Part shown: positions 19,425 to 29,019 of the stretch, piece by piece
Layout: each line of letters begins with the position of its first letter
How positions within the stretch are numbered: position 1 is the first letter of the stretch
Source of the DNA: Solibacillus faecavium
GTDB lineage: Bacteria > Bacillota > Bacilli > Bacillales_A > Planococcaceae
Length of the DNA stretch: 64,000 nt
Direction: 5' to 3'
Assembly: GCF_014836905.1 (NCBI RefSeq)
Contig: NZ_JACSPZ010000004.1
Location: forward strand, 372,001 to 436,000
Notes under the pieces: generated by a model
The model's input: only the letters and a program-made list of their open reading frames with translations
Told to the model about the DNA's origin: nothing
The model's database searches: none
Made by a program: the position numbers and the translations under genes

Positions 19425-19874
19425 ATGGCAAATCATTATCAAAATATCGTTGTGGCAGTAGATGGCTCTGAGTTAGGCGAACTCGCTTTTCAAAAATCAA
19501 TTGATGTAGCAAAACGTAATATTGGCTCGACTTTACATATCATCCACGTAATCGATACAAGCTTTTCCGCATCTTTTGATATGCTTTATGATAATATGGT
19601 CGAATTAGTCCGTAAGCACGGTGAAGTGTTATTGGACCGCTATGAATTAGAAGCAAAAGAAGCTGGCATTGTAAATGTTAATAAGATTTTAACTAAAGGT
19701 ACTCCGAAAAATGTTTTATCCAAAAAGCTTTCAGAACATGCGCCTGCAGATATTATTATTTGTGGTGCAACAGGTTTAAATGCAATGGAGCAAATGTTCA
19801 TGGGCTCCAGTACTGAAGCAATCGTCCGACATGCAACTTGTGATGTATTAATTGTACGTACACCTATCAAATAG
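19425..19874 (+). CDS. universal stress protein (UspA family)
   Basis: 149 residues from the ATG at 19425 after AAGGAGG; a codon 21 bases earlier is not preceded by a site. The N-terminal strand IVVAVDGSELGELAF and the C-terminal GATGLNAMEQMFMGSSTE match the Usp fold. The latter follows the G-2x-G-9x-G-S/T pattern of ATP-binding members. The specific role is not predictable; these proteins are cytoplasmic and rise under starvation or stress. TATAAT lies in GATATAATTT about 30 bases before the ribosome-binding site. Confidence 0.92.
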   Translation: MANHYQNIVVAVDGSELGELAFQKSIDVAKRNIGSTLHIIHVIDTSFSASFDMLYDNMVELVRKHGEVLLDRYELEAKEAGIVNVNKILTKGTPKNVLSKKLSEHAPADIIICGATGLNAMEQMFMGSSTEAIVRHATCDVLIVRTPIK

Positions 19875-19875
19875 G

Positions 19876-19917
19876 AAAAAAGGTTATGAGGCTAATTAAT
19901 GTCCTCATAACCTTTTT
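19876..19917. terminator. bidirectional terminator
   Basis: AAAAAGGTTATGAGG and CCTCATAACCTTTTT form a 15-base stem. It lies between the stress protein and the converging helicase gene. Confidence 0.9.
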
Positions 19918-19978
19918 AAATTATGCACGATGCGAACTTACTTTTAAAAGCTCCTCTTACGTGAACATATGCAAAAAG

Positions 19979-22900
19979 TTAAATCATTAAAATTTCACGG
20001 ATGTCTTGCTCGGTTAATCTACTGTTAGACTGGTCATCTCCATCCAAAATATCGGAAATGAGCAGTTTCTTTTTTTGCTGAAGTTCACTCATCTTTTCCT
20101 CTATCGTCCCATTTGTAATAAGTTTGATAACTTGTACAACTTCCTTTTGTCCCATTCGATGCGCACGGTCAGCTGCTTGTTCCTCTACTGCCGGGTTCCA
20201 CCATAAATCATATAAAATCACGGTATCTGCCCCTGTTAAATTCAACCCTGTTCCTCCTGCTTTTAACGAAATTAAAAACAAATCGCGCTCTCCATTATTA
20301 AAAGCATTGCAAAGAGTTACACGCTCCTCTGATGGAGTTTGACCATCCAGGTAAAAATACGATTCCCCACGCTTGGATAGCTCAGTTGCAATCATTTTCA
20401 GCATTTGCGTAAACTGCGAAAATATTAGCACACGGCGACCTGATGCTTTCGATTGCTCCAACAGGTGAAACAACTGCTCAAATTTTGCAGAACTTCCTTT
20501 ATAACCTTCGACAAATAGGGCCGGGTGACAGCAAATTTGCCGTAGTCGGGTTATGCCCGCCAAAATTCGAATACGATTTTTATGAAACGTCTCTTTGTCT
20601 AAATGTTTCATTGTATCCACCCGTAACTTTGCCAAATACGCTGCATATAACGCTTTTTGCTCGGGAAAAAGTTCCGTTTTTTCGATTATTTCCTCTTTTT
20701 GAGGAAGCTCGTTCAGCACCTGTTCTTTCATACGGCGCAACAAAAACGGTCGAACTCTACGTGCAATATCTTTCCGTTGCATATGTCGGAACTCTTCTAG
20801 CTCCCGGAATAGCTGAGGAAAAACAACGCGATAGATTGACCATAATTCGGACAAGGAATTTTCAATTGGTGTACCCGTTAAGGCAAAACGGTTGGTCGCG
20901 TTAATTTTTTTGACTGTACGTGCCGTTTGAGTTACCGGATTTTTAAATGCCTGTGCCTCATCAAAAAATACCGTATGGAAATGTTGTCGTTCATAAAATG
21001 ATATATCACGTCGCAATAACGGATATGTTGTAATTACAACATCTTGTTCTTCCATTGATCGCAGTAGGGCCCTTCTCTCTGACACATCCCCATCCACAAC
21101 AATTGCTTCAACTTCTGGAGCAAATTGCATGAACTCATATAGCCAATTGTAAGAAAGTGATGATGGACAAACGATTAATACAGGTTGTTTATTCGCACGG
21201 ACTATTTCTAATTCGGACAAGATAAACGCAATACTTTGAATCGTTTTGCCAAGTCCCATATCATCTGCAAGTACACCGCCAAATCCATAATTGGAAAGTA
21301 ATTTTAACCAATTGTAACCATGCTTTTGATAATCTCTAAGAATAGATTGTAGACTTGGCGGAACTTCGAACGTTAGTGATGCTGGATTTAACAATTGTCC
21401 GGTAAATTCTTTAAACGATTGTTCCGCTTCAAAAATTGTACTCTCTTCAAATTGCTCCAAAAACGGCAAGCTATCTAAAATCGGCATGTTAAACGTTAAT
21501 TCGTATTCATCATCTTGTGCTGGAATGGCTCTTAAAAAGCGCTGAATTTCTTCTATTTCCCTCGTTTCCAATGATAGCAATGCTCCATCTTTCAGTCGGT
21601 AATATTTTTGCTTCACTTTAATAGCCGCTAAAATTTCTTTTATTTGCTTATTCGAAACCCCATCCATTTCAAATTTAAATTCAAGCCAATTTGTCCGTTC
21701 TTTTTGTACATTTACTCGAATTTTAGGGAAGTTATTTTCTTTTGCAATACGTAATTTAACAGAATTTGTTGCATAAATTTGAGCGAGCTTTGTTAATTTC
21801 GGAAGTTGGTGAAATAAAAAATTATATTCGAGCTCCTCATTTTGCATATAGTAACCGCCATCTGTTTTCGTAAATCCACTTTCATCCATTAACGCTAAAA
21901 TAGTTGACTCCTTTTCAATATCTCGAATAATTAGCACTTCATCCGATATATCATATTCACTTAATGGTTGAATAACAAACTGCCCATATTGAAACTCCAA
22001 ACCTGCAAGAAAGCGATTATTCACACGATCTAAATAAACATTCGCAACTAATGGTGTTTGCATTTGCTGTAATGAAAGGGCTCTATCCATTGTAACGTTA
22101 CCGATCTTTTTCAACTTCGGAATAATCTGCTCTAAAAAGTAGTTCCAATGTGATTGCTCGATTATTAACTTGGATTGCTGTTGAAGTATTTTCTTTAATT
22201 CCAATAATTGCGTCATACTTTCATCGCTAATTTGTGTCATTTCTCCATCAAACAGTACTAAGTGATAACTACGTAGTAAGACCGTTCGTTCAATTCCTTC
22301 TATAGTAAGCTCATAATGCTCATCTTTTTCATTGATGAAAAAATGAAGCGCTGTAGGTCGAGCTAAAAGTTTGACCCCACTATAGCTTTCATTTTGATAA
22401 TTGACTGAAACATCTTCTATTTCCGAGAGTAATGAAGCAAAGTGATGCCATGATGAAGGCGGAATGATCAATAGATGTTCTTTAAATTGGATTGGCTTAT
22501 TTTGCGTAGTTTCTATATATAATGCATCGTCTTCTACTATTTTGATAAGGAGCTGTATCATAGCATCGTGCTGTGTTTCGAAGCAGAATCGCTCAAAGTT
22601 ATAAACCGTTCTTTCTGAAATCCGGTATGACTTTTTATTTTTAATATGTGTTAAAAAATCACGAATAGATAACACCCGTTCCCCATTTACTTGGAGTTGG
22701 ATAGCAAAAAGTGTGTCACCTTCTATAGATTGGACTGGTGTCAGCGAAAAGTGCACATCCATTATTTCTCGCTTTTCAAAATGGCGTTGCTGACGACTCG
22801 TTTGTACTTTTGGCTCTTTGAAAATAGAAAGAAAGCTATTTTCAAAATCTAAATTCTGCTCAATAGGAATCGTATGCGAAGAAGGAGATGTTTTTTTATT

Positions 22901-23176
22901 ACGATTTAAAATAGCAATAAGCACCGCCGCAACATGTTGACAGCTTTTACTGAAGCCCTCTAATGTCGGGCAGCTACAGGAGGTTTTAAACTTACCCGTA
23001 GTCTCTTTTTCCACACGGACAATGAATTGTTCTGTACTTTTCACAACCGCTTCTCCGAAAATATCCGTATATTGCAGGAAATTCACTTTACCTGTTCGAT
23101 AAAAAGTCTGTCCTTTTTTAAAAGAAACGGTCCCGCATAGATCTTTTATCTGATTTTCTGAAAGTTTAATATCCAT
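19979..23176 (-). CDS. SWIM zinc-finger SNF2-family helicase/ATPase
   Basis: 1065 residues. An N-terminal SWIM zinc finger is visible as CSCPTLEG...CQHVAAVL (about residues 67-86). A long uncharacterised middle follows. The SNF2 ATPase comprises motif I DDMGLGKTIQSIAF (about 644-657), motif II FFDEAQAF, motif III ALTGTPIENSLSELWS, and the helicase C domain with motif V AGGTGLNLTGAD and motif VI QAADRAHRMGQ. Such proteins translocate on double-stranded DNA and may remodel protein-DNA complexes or restart RNA polymerase (RapA-like), but bacterial roles of this SWIM-SNF2 class are poorly defined. It is a single-gene unit. Confidence 0.93.
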   Translation of the reverse strand: MDIKLSENQIKDLCGTVSFKKGQTFYRTGKVNFLQYTDIFGEAVVKSTEQFIVRVEKETTGKFKTSCSCPTLEGFSKSCQHVAAVLIAILNRNKKTSPSSHTIPIEQNLDFENSFLSIFKEPKVQTSRQQRHFEKREIMDVHFSLTPVQSIEGDTLFAIQLQVNGERVLSIRDFLTHIKNKKSYRISERTVYNFERFCFETQHDAMIQLLIKIVEDDALYIETTQNKPIQFKEHLLIIPPSSWHHFASLLSEIEDVSVNYQNESYSGVKLLARPTALHFFINEKDEHYELTIEGIERTVLLRSYHLVLFDGEMTQISDESMTQLLELKKILQQQSKLIIEQSHWNYFLEQIIPKLKKIGNVTMDRALSLQQMQTPLVANVYLDRVNNRFLAGLEFQYGQFVIQPLSEYDISDEVLIIRDIEKESTILALMDESGFTKTDGGYYMQNEELEYNFLFHQLPKLTKLAQIYATNSVKLRIAKENNFPKIRVNVQKERTNWLEFKFEMDGVSNKQIKEILAAIKVKQKYYRLKDGALLSLETREIEEIQRFLRAIPAQDDEYELTFNMPILDSLPFLEQFEESTIFEAEQSFKEFTGQLLNPASLTFEVPPSLQSILRDYQKHGYNWLKLLSNYGFGGVLADDMGLGKTIQSIAFILSELEIVRANKQPVLIVCPSSLSYNWLYEFMQFAPEVEAIVVDGDVSERRALLRSMEEQDVVITTYPLLRRDISFYERQHFHTVFFDEAQAFKNPVTQTARTVKKINATNRFALTGTPIENSLSELWSIYRVVFPQLFRELEEFRHMQRKDIARRVRPFLLRRMKEQVLNELPQKEEIIEKTELFPEQKALYAAYLAKLRVDTMKHLDKETFHKNRIRILAGITRLRQICCHPALFVEGYKGSSAKFEQLFHLLEQSKASGRRVLIFSQFTQMLKMIATELSKRGESYFYLDGQTPSEERVTLCNAFNNGERDLFLISLKAGGTGLNLTGADTVILYDLWWNPAVEEQAADRAHRMGQKEVVQVIKLITNGTIEEKMSELQQKKKLLISDILDGDDQSNSRLTEQDIREILMI

Positions 23177-23341
23177 GCTGATCCCCCTTTTTCTTTTTAG
23201 TTCATTTTCTCATGTACCACATTGAAATACTAGCTCCAAGCAATTCATAGAAAAAACATTCACCTTTCAATACATATTTATTGTAATTCGATAAATATAA
23301 TCTTATTATCAATATACAATTAAAATAGCGAGGTGGAATTT

Positions 23342-23812
23342 ATGAAGCGTGAAACAATATTTTTAAAGGTTGCCGTCGTTATAATTGGTTTACCGATTGC
23401 TGCAGTGTTATCGTATTTAGCTTATGATTTGATTTTCGTTCCAAAAACGAAGGCCTTTTTATTGTTCATTCCAATGGTAGCTGTTATGTATCTCTCTGCA
23501 ATACCTTATTTTATTGCTCTTTTCCAAACGACAAAATTATTAAGCTATATTGATCAACAGCTTGCTTTTTCCAATTTATCGGTAGAAGCTTTAAAAAAAA
23601 TCAAGCACTGTGCGATTGCAATCAGTGTATTGTTTATTGTAGATTTACCGCTTTTATTTCGTATTGCAGATATAGATGATGCACCCGGAATCATGTTATT
23701 TTCACTTATTATCATTTTTGCATCAATCGTCATCGCTGTGTTTGCAGCTGTTCTACAAAAGTTGTTAACACATGCGCTAGTGTTTAAAGCTGAAAATGAT
23801 TTAACGATATGA
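23342..23812 (+). CDS. yoaS: YoaS-like DUF2975 membrane protein
   Basis: 156 residues from the ATG at 23342, just after GAGGTGG. Four transmembrane helices are evident (about residues 8-28, 39-60, 90-110 and 118-140), the layout of DUF2975. It is nine bases upstream of a YozG-like helix-turn-helix gene, a pairing common in Firmicutes. The membrane protein may modulate or be controlled by that regulator; the function of the pair is unknown. Confidence 0.8.
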   Translation: MKRETIFLKVAVVIIGLPIAAVLSYLAYDLIFVPKTKAFLLFIPMVAVMYLSAIPYFIALFQTTKLLSYIDQQLAFSNLSVEALKKIKHCAIAISVLFIVDLPLLFRIADIDDAPGIMLFSLIIIFASIVIAVFAAVLQKLLTHALVFKAENDLTI

Positions 23813-23821
23813 GGTGAAAAG

Positions 23822-24031
23822 ATGACGATTATTATTAATATAGATGTTATGCTGGCGAAAAGGAAAATGAGCGTGACCGAACTTTCTGAACGGGTCGGCA
23901 TTACAATGGCGAATATATCTATTTTAAAAAATGGCAAAGCAAAGGCCATCCGCATTTCTACATTAGAAGCAATTTGTGAAGCGCTTGATTGTCAGCCTGG
24001 GGATTTGTTGGAGTATCGAAAAGAAAACTAA
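23822..24031 (+). CDS. yozG: YozG-like XRE-family regulator
   Basis: 69 residues, essentially one Cro/C1 helix-turn-helix: MSVTELSERVGITMANIS then LKNGKAKAIRISTLEAICEA (about residues 17-55), ending with the CQPGDLLEY tail typical of the YozG/XRE group that accompanies DUF2975. AGGTGAAAAG precedes the ATG. It is translated with the membrane-protein gene before it and the pair is closed by a strong terminator. The target is probably its own operon. Confidence 0.88.
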   Translation: MTIIINIDVMLAKRKMSVTELSERVGITMANISILKNGKAKAIRISTLEAICEALDCQPGDLLEYRKEN

Positions 24032-24035
24032 ACTA

Positions 24036-24066
24036 AAAAAGGGGGCTAACTGGATAGCCCCTTTTT
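24036..24066. terminator. bidirectional terminator
   Basis: AAAAAGGGGGCT and AGCCCCTTTTT form a GC-rich stem, between yozG and the converging flavoprotein gene. Confidence 0.9.
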
Positions 24067-24068
24067 AC

Positions 24069-25112
24069 TTAAGTAAAATTTGATTTTATTTTTTCTAAAT
24101 GGCGGACAGTTGGCGTTAAATTTGCAAAGAAGTATGCTTCACGCAGTTTGCGGGAAGGTACGCTACCAGCTACATAGCCCGCTGCACCATTATGAATCAT
24201 ATTTGCCTGCACTGCAGCTAATGTATCATGGACTGCCTGTAAACGCGTATTTACTACATCTTTTAGTGTTAAATTGCTTGCTAATTGAGTTAATTCCGCT
24301 TCAATTCTTTCATGATGGCTACGTAGTTCAGTTGCCTGTACTTTCAAAAAGTCATTACAGCCGTTTTGCTTTGCTTTTACTTTCTCTATGCCATCAGCTG
24401 CTGCAGCTATAACCCCGGCACCAAGCGGAACTTGGTAGTAAATGAATGTCGGTCGTATAATATCGCAAAATGCCTTTGCATCCTCCGATATAACAAAATC
24501 ATTTGGAATAAGGACATTCTCAAATTTACAAGTATACGTTGCACTTCCATTTACCCCGATAAACCCAAGTCGTTCGGTCATTTCCAAACCTGATGCATTT
24601 GTTGAAACGAGCACCATCACTTCCCGTGTATCAATTGTAGCAATCGCACCAAAATAATGGCGCTTCCCTAAATTCGAAACAGCTGGTAATGTCCCGTTAA
24701 TAATATAACCTGCTTCTGTCTTTTCGGCAGTTAAATGAAGCTTCTCCAAACCAGAATAGTATTTCATTGCATTTGATAAGCCTGTTGCCCCTAACTTTAC
24801 GCCATTTTCTAATTGAGGCAACACATCATTTTTCAAAAATGGATTATCACTATTTCTTAAGTAAGTTAATGCGGCTAGATGGCACCAAACACAAAATGCT
24901 GTCGTCATACATACTTTTGCTGTTTCACGGACAACTGTCGCTTCATCTACTAATAAACTCGATTGATCTTTATTTGCCGATTGGAAAAATCCAGCCTCGC
25001 CTAATGCTAAAATATAGCTTTCTGCATAATGTGCCTGCTCATCGACTTTCTTTACTAAAGGTTTTAATTTCTCCTCGATGATTTGCGCTAATAATTGTTT
25101 GTTCAATGCCAT
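24069..25112 (-). CDS. acyl-CoA-dehydrogenase-family flavoprotein (possible monooxygenase)
   Basis: 347 residues. The architecture is that of the acyl-CoA dehydrogenase superfamily: N-terminal helical domain, a central beta domain (GYIINGTLPAVSNLGKRHYF, about 133-152) and a C-terminal helical bundle with AYFFANLTPTVRHLEK. The usual catalytic glutamate cannot be placed with confidence, and the length is short for a fatty-acid enzyme. Members of this superfamily also act as FMNH2-dependent monooxygenases (SfnB/DszC type). It is 20 bases downstream of a DUF4242 gene and near a sulfonate/taurine-type ABC importer, so a role in processing an imported compound is plausible but not shown. Confidence 0.7.
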   Translation of the reverse strand: MALNKQLLAQIIEEKLKPLVKKVDEQAHYAESYILALGEAGFFQSANKDQSSLLVDEATVVRETAKVCMTTAFCVWCHLAALTYLRNSDNPFLKNDVLPQLENGVKLGATGLSNAMKYYSGLEKLHLTAEKTEAGYIINGTLPAVSNLGKRHYFGAIATIDTREVMVLVSTNASGLEMTERLGFIGVNGSATYTCKFENVLIPNDFVISEDAKAFCDIIRPTFIYYQVPLGAGVIAAAADGIEKVKAKQNGCNDFLKVQATELRSHHERIEAELTQLASNLTLKDVVNTRLQAVHDTLAAVQANMIHNGAAGYVAGSVPSRKLREAYFFANLTPTVRHLEKIKSNFT

Positions 25113-25132
25113 TCTCTCCGCATCCTTTCCTT

Positions 25133-25648
25133 TTAGTCCGATAATTCCGTTAACGATGTAATCGGTGTTTGTACTGCTTCACGTGCACGTTTTACAGCTG
25201 CTTCGTCTGGTGCATCATAGAAGCATAAGCACTTTGTCATATCTTCACATACATACGTACGAGAGAATTTTACATCAGGTACTTCTTCATACTTTACAGA
25301 GTTTTTCTTTTTGCGTTCCAAATATTTTTCCATTGTAATTTCAGCAGGAATTTCCCACTCAACTAAATAATTTACTTGCTCGCCGCCAGCTTTTACTTCA
25401 TCTAATTCTTTACCGATTAAACGAACTTCCTTAATTAAGTCGATGGAAACACCTTGTGATTGTAAAGCTTCTTTCGCTGTTTCTTCTTCCGTTGCTTCAA
25501 TAATAAAATAGCCACGTGAAAAATCCTTCGCTACTTGTACTTCGATAACCCCTACATTTTTTGTTGCATGCACTTTATCTACTAATGCCGAAAATGCCTC
25601 TTTTGAAGATACTTCATTAATTGTTGATTCTACTAAATATAAACTCAT
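25133..25648 (-). CDS. DUF4242-family protein (duplicated ferredoxin-like domain)
   Basis: 171 residues. Two similar halves are visible: an N-terminal one beginning MSLYLVESTI and a C-terminal one beginning VNYLVEWEIP and ending with KCLCFYDAPDEAAVKRA, the typical DUF4242 end motif. Characterised relatives are described as nickel-binding proteins, but I cannot place a metal site here. AGGAGG precedes the ATG at 25648. It is the first gene of a two-gene operon with the flavoprotein and is divergent from an HxlR regulator that may control it. Confidence 0.75.
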   Translation of the reverse strand: MSLYLVESTINEVSSKEAFSALVDKVHATKNVGVIEVQVAKDFSRGYFIIEATEEETAKEALQSQGVSIDLIKEVRLIGKELDEVKAGGEQVNYLVEWEIPAEITMEKYLERKKKNSVKYEEVPDVKFSRTYVCEDMTKCLCFYDAPDEAAVKRAREAVQTPITSLTELSD

Positions 25649-25851
25649 TTAAATTCCTCCTAGTAGTTAATATTAAATTTCTCTATATTCAAATAGGCGT
25701 CCAATTAGATCGCACTATGAATATCAATAATTAATTGCACCTATTTGTCATGAGGTACATATTTTTGAAAATTTCAAACCCCTTAAGTTAAAAAAATTAA
25801 CTCGCTTTGCATAAAATTAATGTTTATACTAAGTACGAAGGAGGCATAAGC

Positions 25852-26280
25852 ATGAAAACTCGTTATGATTTACCTTGTAACATTGCACAAACATTAAATA
25901 TTCTCGGGGATAGATGGACACTTCTAATCATCCACGAACTTCTAATAGGTGAAACAAATTTCAATGATATTAAGCTCAAGCTACCCGGACTTTCGGCAAA
26001 CGTTCTTTCCAATCGTTTAAAGGAATTAGAAGAAGCCCATATTGTCCAAAGCGAACTTTATGTTGCTCATCCACCTCGTTACCGCTATACATTAACCGAA
26101 AAAGGCACTGCCCTGGAGCATGTATTTAATGCGATGATTATTTGGGGAGCTGAGCATCTTGAAACTTGTTATAAAGAAATTGTCGATCCTGATGAAAACC
26201 GGGTAGAAATTGGTTATTATTCTACTAAAACGGGTGAGCGAATCGATAATATTCATATACGCCCTATAAAAACTGTCTAA
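25852..26280 (+). CDS. HxlR-family transcriptional regulator
   Basis: 142 residues from the ATG at 25852, seven bases after GGAGG; an earlier in-frame codon at 25807 lacks a site. The winged helix-turn-helix is intact: LGDRWTLLIIHELLIGETNF (about 18-37), LPGLSANVLSNRLKELE (recognition helix, about 44-60) and the wing YRYTLTEKG. A cysteine precedes the domain (LPCNIAQ), a feature of redox- or electrophile-sensing members. The divergent DUF4242-flavoprotein operon 203 bases away is the likely target. Confidence 0.9.
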   Translation: MKTRYDLPCNIAQTLNILGDRWTLLIIHELLIGETNFNDIKLKLPGLSANVLSNRLKELEEAHIVQSELYVAHPPRYRYTLTEKGTALEHVFNAMIIWGAEHLETCYKEIVDPDENRVEIGYYSTKTGERIDNIHIRPIKTV

Positions 26281-26304
26281 AACTTTTTAGGCAGTTTTTA
26301 TTTT
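26270..26304. terminator. bidirectional terminator between hxlR-type gene and permease gene
   Basis: AAACTGTCT and AGGCAGTTT pair around an AAAACTTTTT loop; T-rich tail on the plus strand. The stem overlaps the end of the regulator gene. Confidence 0.75.
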
Positions 26305-27059
26305 GCACCGCCCCAAATGCGATTGACCCAACTTTCAAAATAATGAATGCCTTTATCTAACGCTAATCCAAGAACCCCAATGACAACGATACAAGCCATT
26401 ACTAAATCAAGACTTAATGAATTTCTTGCATCAATAATTAAAAAACCTAACCCTGATTGCGCACCGACCATTTCACCCGCTACAAGGAAAATCCACGCAG
26501 AACCTAACGCCATATGCAAACCATTTGCAATCATCGGGAATGATGCCGGTAATACAATTTTCCGTAATGTTTCAAACGGGCTCATTTCAAAATTGGAGGC
26601 AATACGTAAAAACGTTTTGTCAACCTTTTTGACAGCAGATACGGTCGATAAAAGAACCGGGAAAAAAGCAGCTATAAAAATAATAACAATCGCGGGCATA
26701 TTGCCAATGCCAAACCATAATACGATAAAAGGCGACCATGCAATTGGAGAAACCGGACGCAATACTTGAACAATTGGGTCCACTACTTTCCATACGAGCG
26801 TCGATCTACCTAGTAGAAGACCTAAAATGATAGCCACAATTACTGCTGCTAAGTAACCCGAAAAAAATCGAAATAAACTAATTTGAATATGAGCAAACAA
26901 AGAACCATCCGAAATGATTGCTAATAATGCTTCCCCCACTTTTAAAGGCGGAGGGAAGAGTGCTGCCTGATGTCCACCGATCAAGATGGCAAATTGCCAG
27001 AAGATAAGAAGCAGTATAAAGCCAATCGCAATCGGTGACAGTTTTTTCACTATGGCCAT
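26298..27059 (-). CDS. ABC transporter permease, SsuC/TauC type
   Basis: 253 residues with six predicted transmembrane helices. The cytoplasmic EAA loop that contacts the ATPase is present (SNFEMSPFETLRKIVLPASF, about 158-177). The family imports nitrate, sulfonates, taurine or small organic compounds. It is the last gene of an ATPase-binding protein-permease operon. Substrate cannot be read from the sequence. A short hairpin overlaps its stop codon. Confidence 0.9.
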   Translation of the reverse strand: MAIVKKLSPIAIGFILLLIFWQFAILIGGHQAALFPPPLKVGEALLAIISDGSLFAHIQISLFRFFSGYLAAVIVAIILGLLLGRSTLVWKVVDPIVQVLRPVSPIAWSPFIVLWFGIGNMPAIVIIFIAAFFPVLLSTVSAVKKVDKTFLRIASNFEMSPFETLRKIVLPASFPMIANGLHMALGSAWIFLVAGEMVGAQSGLGFLIIDARNSLSLDLVMACIVVIGVLGLALDKGIHYFESWVNRIWGGAK

Positions 27060-27079
27060 AATATCCCTCCGTTCCTCTA

Positions 27080-28012
27080 TTAATTTACAAAGCTAGCATC
27101 AACAAAGTCTTCATAGGATGGTGGGTCATCAGATAATCCCATTTCCATTAATGCATCACGTAAAATAGCATAGCTTTCTTGTTCAATACTTAAATTGTCA
27201 TATGAAATCCAATCAAGAGAAATATCCAACACATTTTGATCCACTGTTAAATATTGCCCGACCACTTCATGCATATGTTTGTCTTTTCCTTGTGCAAGCT
27301 CTCCACCTGCTACATAGTCATTAACAAATTTGTCGGCTAATTCTTTATTATCTTCAATAAATTTACCTCGCAATACTAAGCCACAATCGATGGAATCTTT
27401 CCATATTTCTTCTGACTGATACAATACCTTACCATTCTCAAGAGCTACAGAAATCGCTCCAAATGGCTCAGCTACAACATAACCCGCAATTCGCCCTTCT
27501 GCTAAAGCTGCCGGCATTTCTGCTGGCGGTAGTTCGATTACATCAACTTCATCATAGGCAATGCCATGTTTTTTCAGCATTTCATACAACAAAATATTAT
27601 GTGTGGAAAACCTGCTTGGAATTGCAAAGGATTTTCCGACTAGCTCTTCAACAGAATTAATATCATTACCTGCAATTAAAACATTGCCATCACGGTGACC
27701 GAGTGCCACTGCTTTTAAATCAATGCCTTTTTCCTTTGCATTCATAGCTAATTGGATCAGTACAGATGCCCCATCAATTGCTCCCGTATTAAGCGCATCC
27801 ATTAGTTCTGGCCAAGAACCAAACTTTACTAGTTCTAAATTATAATCCTCATAGTTCTCATCATTCTGCATATATAAAGGCACTGCATGTGTAATTGGTA
27901 AATAGCCAATTTTTATTGTTGGTTTTTCCCCATTGACTGCAGAATCATTATTTCCGCATGCAGCTAAAAATGTAACGAATAATATTGTCATTAATAAAAA
28001 TAGCTTTTTCAT
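27080..28012 (-). CDS. ABC transporter substrate-binding lipoprotein, SsuA/NMT1 type
   Basis: 310 residues. Lipobox FLAACGN at about residues 15-21 marks a lipoprotein held on the outer face of the membrane. The fold is that of the NMT1/SsuA group: IKIGYLPITHAVPLYMQ near the N-terminus, FAIPSRFSTHNILLYEMLKK (about 129-148) and a hinge AGYVVAEPFG. Related proteins bind aliphatic sulfonates, taurine, pyrimidine precursors or nitrate. The neighbouring flavoprotein and DUF4242 genes hint at an organosulfur or similar compound; that is inference. Confidence 0.88.
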   Translation of the reverse strand: MKKLFLLMTILFVTFLAACGNNDSAVNGEKPTIKIGYLPITHAVPLYMQNDENYEDYNLELVKFGSWPELMDALNTGAIDGASVLIQLAMNAKEKGIDLKAVALGHRDGNVLIAGNDINSVEELVGKSFAIPSRFSTHNILLYEMLKKHGIAYDEVDVIELPPAEMPAALAEGRIAGYVVAEPFGAISVALENGKVLYQSEEIWKDSIDCGLVLRGKFIEDNKELADKFVNDYVAGGELAQGKDKHMHEVVGQYLTVDQNVLDISLDWISYDNLSIEQESYAILRDALMEMGLSDDPPSYEDFVDASFVN

Positions 28013-28030
28013 CCACTAACCCCCGTTAGA

Positions 28031-28807
28031 TTAAATATTAAATTCGATCGTTGCTTTTTCGTGTGTAAATTGGAACTCATTAAAAATTAATTCTCGATAA
28101 TACTGAAAGTCTGCATCAGCACGATTTCGTTCCTTTGGTAGTTTCAATACAATTTCTTTATGAATCTCCCCAGGATTTGGCTTCATTATTAAAATGCGGT
28201 CTGCTAAATAAATAGCTTCATCAATATCATGCGTTACTAACACAATTGTCATCTTTTCTCGATGCTGAATTTGCATTAATTCATCCTGTAAATAGTATCG
28301 TGTAAATGTATCGAGCGCGCCGAATGGTTCATCCATTAAAATGACCTCTGGCTGCATTGCTAAGGCACGTGCAATAGCAACTCGTTGCTGCATCCCACCA
28401 GATAATTCACTAGGTAAAGCATTAGCCCGATCCTCTAATCCAACCATTCGCAAATAATGTAGAGTTCTTTCAGATATTTCCTGCTTTGATAAACTTATAT
28501 TTTCAATCCCTAACTCTACATTTTTCCGGACAGAGCGCCATGGCAGTAACCCATAGTTTTGCATCAGCATAATACATCGCTTACTCGGTTTCTTGACAGG
28601 TACTTCATCGAGCAAAATTTGGCCGTTGTTTACCGCTTCAAAACCGCCTATACAATTAAGTAATGTACTTTTTCCACAGCCGCTTTTGCCTAAAATTGCG
28701 ATAACTTCACCTTTTTTTATATCGAAAGAAATATCCTGCAGTACTGTCAGACCCTGATCACCATAAGACTTACTTACATTCCTAATATCAATCATTACTG
28801 ATGACAA
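28031..28807 (-). CDS. ABC transporter ATP-binding protein, SsuB/TauB type
   Basis: 258 residues. Walker [10 protein letters not shown] (about 39-47), signature LSGGMQQR (about 139-146), Walker [13 protein letters not shown] and the H-loop VLVTHD are all present. The TTG at 28807 follows GGGGTGA at about seven bases and is preferred over an ATG four codons later that has no ribosome-binding site. It is the first gene of the importer operon, followed by the binding protein and permease, each separated by about 20 bases. Confidence 0.9.
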   Translation of the reverse strand: MSSVMIDIRNVSKSYGDQGLTVLQDISFDIKKGEVIAILGKSGCGKSTLLNCIGGFEAVNNGQILLDEVPVKKPSKRCIMLMQNYGLLPWRSVRKNVELGIENISLSKQEISERTLHYLRMVGLEDRANALPSELSGGMQQRVAIARALAMQPEVILMDEPFGALDTFTRYYLQDELMQIQHREKMTIVLVTHDIDEAIYLADRILIMKPNPGEIHKEIVLKLPKERNRADADFQYYRELIFNEFQFTHEKATIEFNI

Positions 28808-29019
28808 TTACCATTCACCCCAATGCCGATTATTCAACTCGGTTTTATATTATATGAGTTATATTATTATACTTACTTAAATAAAACAACCTTATTTTCC
28901 AATTTATTTTTATTTTCTAAAAAATTGTCGGTTATTTTATGAATATAATATAGAATGGAACAATATATAGTTATCTACATAGTGATGGAAGTTCATTTAA
29001 AAAGTGAGGTAGAAATAAA

